DNA of 64,000 nucleotides from Caenorhabditis elegans (taxonomy: Eukaryota; Nematoda; Chromadorea; Rhabditida; Rhabditidae): positions 4,274,501-4,338,500 of the forward strand of contig NC_003280.10 of the NCBI RefSeq assembly GCF_000002985.6, written 5' to 3'. Under the pieces are notes generated by a model. It did no database searches, had not been told where the DNA came from, and was given only the letters and a program-made list of their open reading frames with translations. Both the position numbers and the translations under genes were made by a program. This document shows, piece by piece, positions 45,201-54,531 of the stretch. Within the stretch, counting starts at the first letter, position 1; each line of letters opens with the position of its first letter.

Positions 45201-45469
45201 TATCAATTATTGGAGCAACAAATAGGCAAGAAAGTGTGAAAAAGAAGTAAGTTATAGCAAAACTAAAATCAGTTTTGCTTTTGAAAAAGTGACCATATAG
45301 AAGAGACAAACCTATGATAACCGGCGTGAGGATCAATATTCCCACCGGTTTTATGCTTTTCCTCGATAAGTGGTTCTTGTATGTATTCTTGACTCATATA
45401 AGCAAAAAATAGGAGCAAAAATGAAATCGATAGTCGGAGCACATTTTTCGTCCCTTGGTCAATAGCCAT
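42299..45469 (-). CDS. UNC-93-like major-facilitator transporter B
   Basis: 436-aa prediction from nine in-phase exons read right to left: 45312-45469, 45075-45262, 44932-45028, 44812-44887, 44640-44763, 43251-43340, 42907-43177, 42721-42856, 42299-42469. It is paralogous along its whole length to transporter A: LSQEYIQEPL-type start (B has MSQEYIQEPL), GGAFIWVGQGKYLT, FLYTGFSRSFWIAIYPTCI, LLGFGDAIIQTQVYS. Introns differ: B has a 49-bp intron after GYH and one after FKF that A lacks, and lacks A's intron between FCMQ and AAYMF. The intron at 43341-44639 has grown to 1.3 kb by insertion of a dead LINE piece. No stop interrupts the frame. Transport substrate or channel partner unknown. Confidence 0.87.
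43559..44413 (-). mobile_element. Truncated, inactive non-LTR retrotransposon (LINE) reverse-transcriptase fragment
   Basis: A 284-codon open frame matching the 3' half of a LINE reverse transcriptase. It has VVTDWCAKWKLNLAENKTNV, VKDLGIFVDDKLNFQKHI and YVQPILNYGCEIYNP, then the usual tail ending LWNRMAKLLPGT...F. The polymerase finger/palm region is missing. At the point where the catalytic [F/Y]xDD box is expected the sequence reads TLNDIKLLG, so the site is lost. No endonuclease, 5' end or clear target-site duplication is visible. It lies in a UNC-93-like B intron, in the same orientation as the host gene. Confidence 0.88.
44410..44632. repeat. GGCAGGCA/GCCTACTTCCCTG patch in UNC-93-like B
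   Basis: GCCTAC-family units (TAGGCAGGCA, CTGCCTACTT, GTGCCTACTG) flanking the LINE fragment on its right, ending next to the splice donor at 44639. A related patch is at 42490-42700 in another intron of the same gene. Confidence 0.65.
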
Positions 45470-45924
45470 ATCCGAAATCGGAAGCCTCTAGATTTTTATT
45501 CCTGTAAAAACTACAAATTTGAAACAAAGTTTCAAAAAAAAGAAACTTGAAAAAAAATAATTTATGACTTGGAAAAAATATCAAAGGTTTATGACAAAGA
45601 CAAAAACTAGGCACTCTACTTTTTGTCATTTTTTATACTATCCAACAATATTATTCTTCTCCTTTTTCAGTCATCAGTGAAACTTTTTTCCGAATAATCC
45701 AGAAATTTGCATAATTCCCTTTAATTTGGAACGTTCAATTCGAGAAACTTGTTCAAAAACCGTCAATATGTATCGAAACGAGGAACTAACACAGCCAAGC
45801 ATCAAGTAATTGTATTTTTACTATAAAAGTGTTTTTTTTGGAATTGTAAATAAACCTTTTTCAACATGTGGTTTCCTCTTAAAACCTCTTTTATTTTTAA
45901 TTCTGTGCCTGGAAATTTCAAAGA

Positions 45925-46022
45925 CGCGGCGGGATCTTGGCCCGATAAAACTTTGTGCGCCTTTAAAAATGGGTACGGTAGGATTTAATTTCCGCTTTGG
46001 CTTTTTCGTTCAGAAAGATGTC
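45925..46022. repeat. Dispersed repeat, plus-orientation copy 1
   Basis: TGTGCGCCTTTAAAAATGGG, TACGGTAGGATTTAATTTCC and GCTTTGGCTTTTTCGTTCAG. Same family as 34990-35075 (inverted) and 48355-48450. Confidence 0.8.
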
Positions 46023-46354
46023 AATTAAATTCAAATTTTCCTTATTTTATTTGTTTTTTTTTTGGAAATAATATTGAAAAATATATAAATTATTCAACAA
46101 ATTCGAAATTCTTAATTTTACCTCCATTTAAATTAATTAACTACTCAATCGTTGCGAAACCCGTGCAAGAATTATACCATGTCCCTTGAAGCGGTACGGT
46201 AGGCCCACGTTTTGTTTGCCACGCTGGATTTATCGATTTTTCGGATCTTTTCTGAATTGTGCAGCTTTCTCTGTGTGATTTTGTCGTTAACTGGTTTTAA
46301 AAATATTATTTTTCCCAGAATATATTAAGTTTTAGAGTTTATCGATTGGAAATC

Positions 46355-47035
46355 ATGGTAAACACGTTGGAAGGCCTAGAATCGACGAGGAATTTGATTT
46401 TGAAGGAAAATCCAATGCGACGAGCCGCGGAACTTGTCGCCAGGTATTTTTAATTACGGCATTCAACTAAAATTTTAATTTGTATTTTTCAGACTATCGG
46501 CAGATGAAGTTACGATGCGTGCCGCGAAATACGAGCTGATCAAGTTCAATCGAGCATTCCAGAATTTCATGCTAGTGTTGGATGAGAATATTGAAGAGAT
46601 TCTGATGTCAAACGACAATTCTACTCGAATTCAGCTCAAGAAGCTTCCGGAATTTCCATCCTTCTCGGATTCGTTTATGCAAGAATATGAAAAAGCTCTT
46701 CTGAATGGCGCAGAGAAGCTCAAAGCTTCAACCTCCAGCGAAAAAGGATCCATCCCGTCAGTCTCCTTTTCTTCATCAATTTCAAGCTCTAGCGCCGAGC
46801 TATCAGATGCTCGATGCCTTATCTGTCTGGACGACGTTATTTCGACTGAAAAAACTATCAAATGCAATTCGTGTAGACGTCGGTTTCATCTCGATGTAAG
46901 ATTATTCATTTCAAAAACCTTTTCATAAATAAATTTCAAAATTTTCAGTGCGCTTCCCAATGGTTCAAGGAAAAGAGCGTTTGTCCAGCTTGTAATCGAG
47001 GGATGCTGGATCCAACGGAATTTCCATCTCTTTAA
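46355..47035 (+). CDS. Small RING/PHD-like zinc-finger protein, probable E3 ligase
   Basis: 192-aa prediction from three in-phase exons: 46355-46443, 46493-46895, 46949-47035. The N-terminal ~100 residues are charged and probably helical, followed by a Ser-rich linker (SVSFSSSISSSSAE). The C-terminal finger has ligands C138, C141, C154, C157, H162, C165, C176 and C179. This C4HC3 order is PHD-like, but spacing and the W at ASQW resemble TTC3/DZIP3-type RING domains, in which the fourth ligand would normally be His. The gene ends with DPTEFPSL soon after the finger. Ubiquitin-ligase activity is an inference. Distance to the next gene start is about 300 bp, which would suit an operon. Confidence 0.85.
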
Positions 47036-47105
47036 TACCTCGTTTTAATTAATTTTTCAATAATTTCATGTGTAATTCGTTTTGCTTTTTAATAATTACA
47101 GTTGT

Positions 47106-47111
47106 AATAAA
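47106..47111 (+). promoter_or_regulatory. AATAAA polyadenylation signal of the RING-like gene
   Basis: Canonical AATAAA 71 bases after the stop codon. Confidence 0.7.
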
Positions 47112-47333
47112 ACTATAACATAGCTTTTGGAGTGGTTTCGACGTCGATCAGAATTTTTCGGGATGTCGACTGAACTTGACTTGCATAAATTCAATCGCCT
47201 TAAAAAACACAGAAATTCGAACTTTTCTTATTTTTTTTCGGACAAAAAATTGAGAAAAAACGAAAAATTAATTTTTACAAAAAAATTAAAAATAAAAAAA
47301 ACTCGAACATTCTATGAATTTACAGCCAAAATC

Positions 47334-47482
47334 ATGCCAGACGCAATTCTACCGGACAATGATGATGATTTGGAGATGAATGAAGAACAGGAAGAGCCTC
47401 CTAGCTCAGGAAACGTGAAAAATGAAGATTTTGAGGAAATTGAAGAAGCTGTCAAGGGCGAGGAAAAACTAAGTTTCAGATA
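47334..47482 (+). pseudogene. Frameshifted copy of the DDX49 N-terminal acidic segment
   Basis: Begins with an acceptor-like TTTACAG, CCAAAATC and ATG, matching the DDX49 start at 54520-54534. It reads PDNDDDLEMNEEQE much like the helicase's acidic N-terminus. It then stops at 47480-47482 because an indel shifts the frame relative to the downstream copy. In the present transcript this would be a 49-codon upstream open frame ahead of the chimera's usable ATG at 47566. Confidence 0.75.
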
Positions 47483-47565
47483 AAGAAAAATCCGATGGAG
47501 AAGAAGGCGATGAATTCAAGTCATCAGATGACACCCCAAAGCCCATTCAAATCTCCGAAGACAAC

Positions 47566-48056
47566 ATGACAACTAAGAAATTCTCCCAGCTCGGCGTGTG
47601 CTCCTGGATCAACCAACAGCTCGAAACTATGCAAATTAAAACTGCGACGCCGGTTCAGGCGGCTTGTATTCCAAAAATTCTCGAAGGAAGCGAGGAACCG
47701 GAGCCGGTCCCGGAGCATGAAATTCTTACTGTTGTAATTAACAAGGTATACATCCCGAACACATCCAGTATACTTATACAGATTTTTTCAGACATCCAGT
47801 CAACATTTTGGATGCCATATTACAATCTCAAATGGCATCGCCAAGGTTCTTTCGGTTATTCCAGGATCGCCGGTAGATGAAGCTCTTTATGCTGGTGACA
47901 TAAACTTATCGATCGATGGAATAAATATTTATAATTATGTAAGAATTAGATTTTTTAAATGTAATTTTTTGTATTTTTTTGCAGGGAGGTTTAAGAGATT
48001 TCAAGAATCGAGGAAACATCACTTTGAAGGTCCAACGCACAATTGAAAAACAATAA
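47566..48056 (+). CDS. Chimeric protein: DDX49 Q-motif segment fused to a PDZ-like domain
   Basis: 132-aa prediction from three in-phase exons: 47566-47745, 47792-47938, 47985-48056. Residues 1-42 (MTTKKFSQLGVCSWINQQL..., through IPKILEG) duplicate the Q-motif region of the DDX49 gene 7.2 kb downstream. The DNA over 47498-47693 matches 54719-54914 without gaps, with about 8 differences by my count. Homology breaks at GGAAGCGA, exactly where the helicase reads on to DILG and Walker A. The remainder carries PDZ-like features: FGCHITISNG, VLSVIPGSPVDEALYAGD and LSIDGINIYNYGG. The helicase core is absent, so it cannot be a helicase. The in-frame stop upstream forces translation from 47566. Whether it is expressed is unknown. 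Confidence 0.75.
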
Positions 48057-48339
48057 CTTTCCTGATTTCTTTTCGTTTATGACTTCCAATTGATTGATGA
48101 AGATTATTTTTATTTCATTATTGATTCAAATTCATTTTTCAATGTAAAAAGATGGAAAAAACAGATATTCAGAAGTGAACTTGAAAAAGAGACTTTTTGC
48201 TCCCGCCTGGATGAAAAACCTTCGGGATCTTCAACATTTACCTATCTCAACTTTGGTGTTTCCTTTTCAGTTTCATTGTTATTCAGTTTGTCTTGGCTTG
48301 TACTTTGCACATATTGTCCATTCATACCGCAATTTGATA

Positions 48340-48452
48340 GCATCTCTTTCGATCTTTGCCTGATAAAGACTTATGCGCCTTTAGGAATGGGTAGTACGGT
48401 AGGGTTTAATTTCCGCTTTGGCTTTTTTGTTCATAAAAATTCCAATTAAATT
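48340..48452. repeat. Dispersed repeat, plus-orientation copy 2
   Basis: CTGATAAAGACTTATGCGCC, TTTAGGAATGGGTAGTACGG, TAGGGTTTAATTTCCGCTTT and GGCTTTTTTGTTC. It lies between the chimera and the TMEM222 homologue and may overlap the promoter of the latter. Confidence 0.78.
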
Positions 48453-48759
48453 AGAATTTTCCTATTTTTAGTTGCCGAATAAATATTAAATTTTCTTATT
48501 ATTCCAAGTTTTTTGCGCGTACAATACTGCGCATTGTGTGCAGTTTCGCCGCGCGGTGTTTGCGGACATTTGAATTTTCGATTTATTTTTTTCCAGAATT
48601 TTGCGTTTTTCGATTGTTTTCCTTCAATTTTGAGGCGATTTTTTGATTTTTCGGCTTAAAATTATCACGAAATTTTGTTTCATACATTTTAAACGTTTTA
48701 ATCACCTGATCTGCTCGTTTTTTTCCAATTCACCAGTGTCTATCTCCATTTCTAGGTCA

Positions 48760-49416
48760 ATGATGCCGCTCACCGACCGTGACATCTGCCCAGAAAACAA
48801 TCGGTATCCATACTGCATTGTTTGGACTCCGATTCCATGCCTGACGTAGGAAATATCTAATTTTATCCCAATAATCCAGCTAAAAATGCTGTTTCAGTTG
48901 GTTTTTCCCATTCATCGGCCACATGGGAATCGCGAATAGCCGTGGAATCATTCGAGACTTTGCTGGGAGCTATTATGTGGCGGTTTGTGCCCAAATTCAA
49001 TTTATTACTTCCAAAAAGTAGAATATTTTTAGGAAGACGACATGGGATTCGGCTGGCCCACAAGATACTGGCAATTAGGCCCGGAAAAGGTGGAAGGTGG
49101 CGCGGAAGTCTTCGATAGAGCAGTTCAAGATGCTTCCGACACGTATAAAACTAGAACTGTACGGTTTTTAATCGATTTTTCCGATCAATATTTCATTTAT
49201 TTCCAGCACAATCTCATCTGCGATAATTGTCACTCGCACGTGGCTCTGGCTCTCAACAAAATGCGCTACGATGAGCGCGAGGACTGGAATATGATCAATT
49301 TGGCGTGGTATTCACTGACAAAAGGAAGCTTCGTTCGTAACACGGATATGCTCGCTCAATACCTTCCATTCGTTATAATTGTCTTCATTTTCGTTGCGCT
49401 GTGGGCTTTTTTATAA
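48760..49416 (+). CDS. TMEM222 (DUF778) family membrane protein
   Basis: 168-aa prediction from four in-phase exons: 48760-48845, 48898-48982, 49033-49158, 49207-49416. Strong match to animal and plant TMEM222 throughout: YPYCIVWTPIPCLTWFFPFI, GHMGI, GIIRDFAGSYYV, EDDMGFGWPTRYW, HNLICDNCHSHVALALNKMR and WNMINLAWY. The C-terminus is a hydrophobic anchor (FVIIVFIFVALWAFL). The conserved Cys/His residues in CDNCHSH are typical of the family and of unproven role; some authors relate the fold to cysteine proteases. Start: two tandem ATGs follow a TTTCTAG acceptor, and I took the first. Confidence 0.93.
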
Positions 49417-49866
49417 TTTTTGACCATGGGAATTCTACAAAATGACCTATTTCATTATGTTTTCCAGCATATTTTCATTGAAAATTAGATTTATCTAGAA
49501 ACAGCATTTATTTCAGCCGAAACAGTTGAGAAAATGAACAAAAATGGACGTTTCAGCTGGAATAAATGGTAATTTCAGAGAAATCGAGGGATTTTCTATA
49601 TTTTTACACTGATTTTTCGTGAATAATGCTGAAAAACATGGTTAAATAGACTATTTTGTGGAATAATTTGATCTCATGTAAAATATAGTCCAACTGTTAA
49701 ATATTTCGTGTGATATATTATGTAAAATGTATTTTTTTTCTGTAATTTTCATATATATTTTTTTCAAGTTTTCTTGATGTTTAACCGGTTTGCAGCCGAC
49801 TTTTTGTCTATCTTCTATGTTTTTTTGTTATTTTTTACATTGAAAACCCCCTAATTCCAGCGAAAA
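49417..49866. other. Intergenic spacer with palindromic remnant
   Basis: 450 bp between TMEM222 and mog-2. It includes CATATTTTCATTG... and AGAGAAATCGAGGGATTTTC followed by CTGAAAAACATGG, related to the inverted repeats at 19.65 and 53.4 kb. It ends with the CTAATTCCAG acceptor at 49851-49860 used by mog-2. Confidence 0.5.
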
Positions 49867-51367
49867 ATGGTCCGTCTCACGACTGAGCTGTTCGCCGAGC
49901 GTCCACAATTCGTCAATTCGGTCAATATGCGGGAGATCAACTTGCGCGGCCAAAAAATCCCCGTAATCGAGAATATGGGAGTGACGAGGGATCAATTCGA
50001 TGTCATCGATCTGACTGACAACGATATCAGGAAATTGGACAATTTTCCGACGTTTTCTCGTTTGAATACGCTGTATCTTCATAATAATCGAATCAAGTGC
50101 GTAGTTTTCCGAAAAACGAGCGAAAAGTGGCTAAATTTAGCTAAAAATATAGAATTTTGCACCATATTTTGCTGGAAAAGCCCAAATTTTAGCTAAAAAT
50201 TCCAATTTTGCCAATTTATCCGTGTTTTAGTGCTTTTCCAGTCGATTTGTACCCAACTTTGGTTATTTTCGACTGAAAAGTACCGAAAAATGGGGTTTCC
50301 TGGCAGAATTCGGTGATTTCAGCTTGAAATAGGGTTTTAAAAAATTTTAAACCGGAAAATTCTGACAAACTTCCCTAAATTGAATTTAAAAAATTGAAAA
50401 AAAAACGTTTCTTTGCTCTGAAATTTCATGAAATTTCCAAATTTTTTTTTCGGCAAGTTGGCGAAAAATTCAGATTTAGCCGGATTTCGCTATTTTTTCC
50501 AAAAAAAAAAAACGAAAAAATCAGTTTTTTATGAAAGAACATAGGAAAAATATAATTTTTTTCCTGAAAAAGTTCGAAAAATTTTAAGCCATTTTTCGAA
50601 AAATCGAAGTTTTTTTCGGAAAGTAGGGGAAAAAATCGATTTTTCAGAAAATATCCTAAAATTTTGGTCATTTTCAAATTTTTAAAATACTTTCTCTAAT
50701 TTATTCTTCAAAAATTTAAATTTTATGGTTACTATTTCCTGAAAAAAAATTAAAAACCCTCCATTTTTCATTGCAAAACTGCTTTTTTCCCACATTTTCG
50801 AGCTCCATTCCCACCAATTTACCCCATATTTTCAGCTATATCGCACCCGACATTGCCACAAAACTTCCAAATCTCAAAACTCTTGCACTGACCAACAACA
50901 ACATTTGCGAGCTCGGAGACATTGAGCCACTGGCAGAATGCAAGAAGCTCGAGTACGTGACATTTATCGGAAATCCGATAACTCACAAGGACAATTATCG
51001 GATGTATATGATCTACAAGCTGCCGACGGTTCGAGTGATTGACTTCAATCGAGTCAGACTGACAGAACGTGAAGCTGCGAAGAAGATGTTCAAAGGAAAA
51101 AGTGGAAAGAAGGCGAGAGATGCGATTCAGAAGAGTGTTCATACAGAAGATCCATCAGAAATTGAACCAAATGAGAATAGTTCGGGTGGAGGTGCTCGGC
51201 TTACTGATGAAGATCGGGAGAAGATCAAGGAAGCGATCAAGAATGCCAAGTCACTCAGTGAAGTCAACTATCTTCAGTCGATTCTGGCATCGGGAAAGGT
51301 TCCGGAAAAGGGATGGAATCGTCAGATGGATCAGAATGGTGCCGATGGGGAAGCGATGGAGTCTTGA
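49867..51367 (+). CDS. mog-2: U2 snRNP A' protein (MOG-2)
   Basis: 253-aa prediction from two in-phase exons: 49867-50096 and 50836-51367. It is a leucine-rich-repeat protein: VIDLTDNDIRKLDNFP, LNTLYLHNNRI, LKTLALTNNNICELGDI and YVTFIGNPITHKDNYRMYMI. An LRR cap with FNRVRLTEREAAKKMFKGK follows, which is characteristic of U2A'. Together with U2B'' it binds U2 snRNA stem-loop IV in the spliceosome. C. elegans mog-2 encodes this protein and affects the sperm/oocyte switch (established, recalled). The C-terminal tail is charged and divergent. ATG is six bases after a TTCCAG acceptor. The single 740-bp intron is AT-rich. Confidence 0.95.
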
Positions 51368-52219
51368 AAAATCTTGAAAATTGCAGAATGTGCTGCTAAA
51401 ATTTATTTATTTATTTTATTTGATTTTTTTAATGTTAAAATGATACTCCTTGTTTTATTTATATTCTCATTTTTTTCCAATTTTTTCCCAGTCTGTCTTC
51501 CCTTTTTTTGTAATTTTTATATACCATAAAACAATATTTCCCCTATTATTTTTGATATTTTTATCGATTTTTCAAAGGTTCCCCGTGCCTTTTTATATTT
51601 GATTTTTTGAAATTTTTGCAACAAAAAGTTAGAAAAAAATCCTTTTTCAGCCATTTTTGTGTTTTCCGGCTATTTTTTATTATTTTATTAATTTTGAGAG
51701 GTTCCCACTGGGAACTTCCCAGCGCCTTCAAATATCTATTTGGAAAAAAAAGGTTTAAAAATTGGAAAAAACGCGGATTTTTTTTTGAATTCTCGCCTAA
51801 AATAATCCATTTTTTGTGTTTTTTTGTCATTTTTCCGCAAAAAAAAAACTTCAAAACCCTTAAAAAAATGCGTTAAAACTCTAAAATTACCCTAAAAATC
51901 GATAATTTTAGACTTTTTTTTTCACAAAAACTATCGATTTTTGGCTAATTTTAGAGTTTTCAACTTTTTTTGCTGAAAAATGACTGAAAATGTGACAATG
52001 AAAAACCGATAAAAAAAGCCGGAAAATACAAAAATGTAGAAAATCGGTGAGAAATTCAAAAATAAATCGGCTTTCACTAGTTTTTTTGCAAAATATTTTG
52101 AAAAATCTTTTTTTTTCAATTATAAAAATTTTTTTTGGTCAGTTTTGGCAAAAAAAACCAAAAAAAAACTGGCTCTCTACCATTAAAACAATTATTTTCA
52201 AAAAATCCACAACTTCCAG
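51368..52219. other. AT-rich spacer between mog-2 and pfd-2
   Basis: About 850 bp, mostly T/A runs. GGTTCCCACTGGGAACTTCC at 51701-51720 is a perfect inner palindrome of GGTTCCCA/TGGGAACT type, with GGTTCCCCGTG at 51578 beside it. No gene. It ends in AACTTCCAG at 52211-52219, immediately followed by the pfd-2 ATG. Confidence 0.5.
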
Positions 52220-53645
52220 ATGTCGGCCGCTCAAACCGCCGCCGCCACTCCAGCCGAGCAAGAAGAGCAACGAAAAGTCGTCGAAAAGTTCAAGGCTCTA
52301 CGTGATCAACAACAGGATATCGCCGCCGAAGTGACTCGAATCGAAGAGGAACGACGTGAATTTGGACGTGTTCTCGAAGTGATCAAGGATCTTGAACCGG
52401 ATCAGAAATGCTTCCGTTTGATTAGTGATACACTTGTCGAGTATACTGTCAAGGATGTTATTCCGGATTTGCAGAATAATATCGCTAATGTGAGGATTTG
52501 AAAGTCGGGAAAAATAGAAGAAAAGGCGGAGGAAACAGTCATGTGTCGATTTACGGAGTTTGTGTACTCCTCGTGGAGAAGATTTTACAGATTCCGGCTG
52601 AAATACCTGATTTTCGACCTTTTTTCTATATTTAACGCGTTTTAAATTGGGGATTTACAGTATTTCCGATGAAAATTGACAGTTTTTTGAAGCAAAAAAA
52701 AATATTTTTTCATCTGAAACACTGAATTTTCCGATTTGTTGCACCAAAAATACGGTATCTGGAAGCTATGCGCCTTCAAGGAGTACTGTAATTTGAAATT
52801 TGTGGAATTTATATTGATTTTCCGTAGTTTTTCGATAAAACACTTCAATTTTAACAAATCGAATGAAAAAATATAAACAAATCGATGGAAACTTTGCAAA
52901 TTCGGGTACTCTTTAAAGGTGCGCAGCGTCATGTATTCGAAACAAATGTCGTGTCGAGATCAGACATCGTAGTTTTAGCGCAAAATTTCGCGTTTTTACA
53001 CCTAAAAATTGAAAAAAAAAACCAGATTTTCCGTTTTTTTTATAGCGAAACCCCCAATTTGCGCTGGGAAATACTGTAAAAATACGATTTTAATATGGTT
53101 AAATACAAAAAATTGAAAAAAAAAACAGACTTCTCCTCGTGGAGTACACGAGCTGCGTAAATCGACACAAGACCATGATTTCACAGCCATTTTGCCATTT
53201 TTAATGCGAAAATTCATTGAAAATCAGTGTCAAAACATGGAAAATTAACGGTTTAATCTTAAAATAACAGTAATTTCAACGAAAATATTTGAGAAAACGG
53301 TCAAAAATGGTCTGAAAGTTGAATTTTGTTCAACTTTCAGGCAATTTTTGAGCTCTATCTTGGATATTTCGATTGAAAATAGTGTAATTTAAAGAGAAAT
53401 CGAGTGATTTTCTATATTTTGTCACAAATTTTCAGCAGAAAAACATGGTGCAACTGACCAGAATTACCGAAAATAATAAAATTTTGCAGTTGACAATCGT
53501 CTCGAAGCAGCTCAACGATCAGCTCGTCGAAAAGGGAAAAGAGCTGAACACTCACAAAACTACACACAACATTCGTCTGCTCACTGAGAAAGAATCTGCC
53601 GAGCTGAGAAAAGCTGAAGCTCTTGGACAATTGCCAAAAGCTTAA
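52220..53645 (+). CDS. pfd-2: Prefoldin subunit 2
   Basis: 141-aa prediction from two in-phase exons: 52220-52489 and 53490-53645. It is a beta-type prefoldin subunit: a long N-terminal helix with [20 protein letters not shown], the central [19 protein letters not shown] hairpin, and a C-terminal helix starting [19 protein letters not shown]. The heterohexameric prefoldin hands nascent actin and tubulin to the CCT chaperonin in the cytosol. The ATG follows directly after a trans-splice acceptor CTTCCAG. The single 1000-bp intron is almost entirely made of nested transposon-like repeats (52535-53460). Confidence 0.95.
52535..53172. repeat. Terminal-inverted-repeat element with a second element nested inside
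   Basis: Left end CATGTGTCGATTTACGGAG then GTGTACTCCTCGTGGAGAAG. Right end CTTCTCCTCGTGGAGTACAC, GAGCTGCGTAAATCGACAC then CATG. Inside it, at 52745-52985, a GCGCCTTCAAGGAGTACTGT...GTCGAGATCAGACATCGTAG inverted repeat of another family is inserted. The whole lies within the pfd-2 intron. Another large copy is at 59286-60055, and a solo end at 56460-56482. Confidence 0.88.
53220..53460. repeat. Inverted-repeat element abutting the pfd-2 acceptor
   Basis: CAGTGTCAAAACATGGAAAA on the left pairs with TTTTGTCACAAATTTTCAG plus AACATGG on the right. GTCTGAAAGTTGAATTTTG/CAACTTTCAGGCAATTTTTG in the middle forms an inner hairpin. It ends about 30 bp before the exon-2 splice site. A related sequence occurs at 19.33-19.38 kb. 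Confidence 0.6.
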
Positions 53646-54531
53646 ATTTCCCCTGCTTTAATTTTTTTCTCGATTTCCTACTGCTTTTTCATGTTTTCAT
53701 ACGTTTTTTCTTACTCTGTTTGTTGCCTTTTTTCTATATGCTCCCGTTAAAAGAACTTAAGTCTTGCATAAATTGAATTTGAATTTTTTTTCGATTTTTA
53801 ACTGCTTTATTATGGTTTTTGAAATCCAATTTTATCTTTTTTTTTTTGAAAAAAAAAACATTTTTTGGTTTAATAAGTTTTTTTTCCAAATTTCGATATT
53901 TTCCCCGTTATTCAACAAAATTCATCGATTTTTTCATCGTTTTCACATTTTCAGAATTTTTTTTCGAAAAAAACTGAAAAAGTAGCCTAAAACCGATAAT
54001 TTAACATTCAATCATATTTTTTGCGAAAAAAATTGAAAAAAAAACTATTTTTCAAGTTTGTCATTTTTTGATTGATTACTAACTTAAAAAATGGTTTTTT
54101 TTTTCAAATTTTTTCCCATAAAAAGTATAATTTAATGTTAAACTATCGATTTTTAGGGTACTTTTACAGTTTTTTGAGAAAAAATGTCTGGAAAAATGGG
54201 AAACCATGTTTCAAATTATAAAAAACTGCAAAAAGTGAAGAAAAATCAATAAATTTAGTCAAAAAACTCAACAAAAAAAGTTTTAAAAATTCGAACTTTC
54301 TCAATTTTTTTAGAAAAATGAAAAAAATATCGATTTTTCGAACAAAAAATCGAGAAAAAAGAAGAAATTATGGAAAAAATGAAATTCTTTCAAAAAAGTC
54401 GGAAAATTAATTGGAAATTATGGAAATTTTCCAATAAAATTTCAAAAAATACCGAATAATCAAGAAACGATGAATTTTTTTTTTGATTTTTCAACAAAAA
54501 ATCAAAAAATCTGAAATTTCAGCCAAAAACC

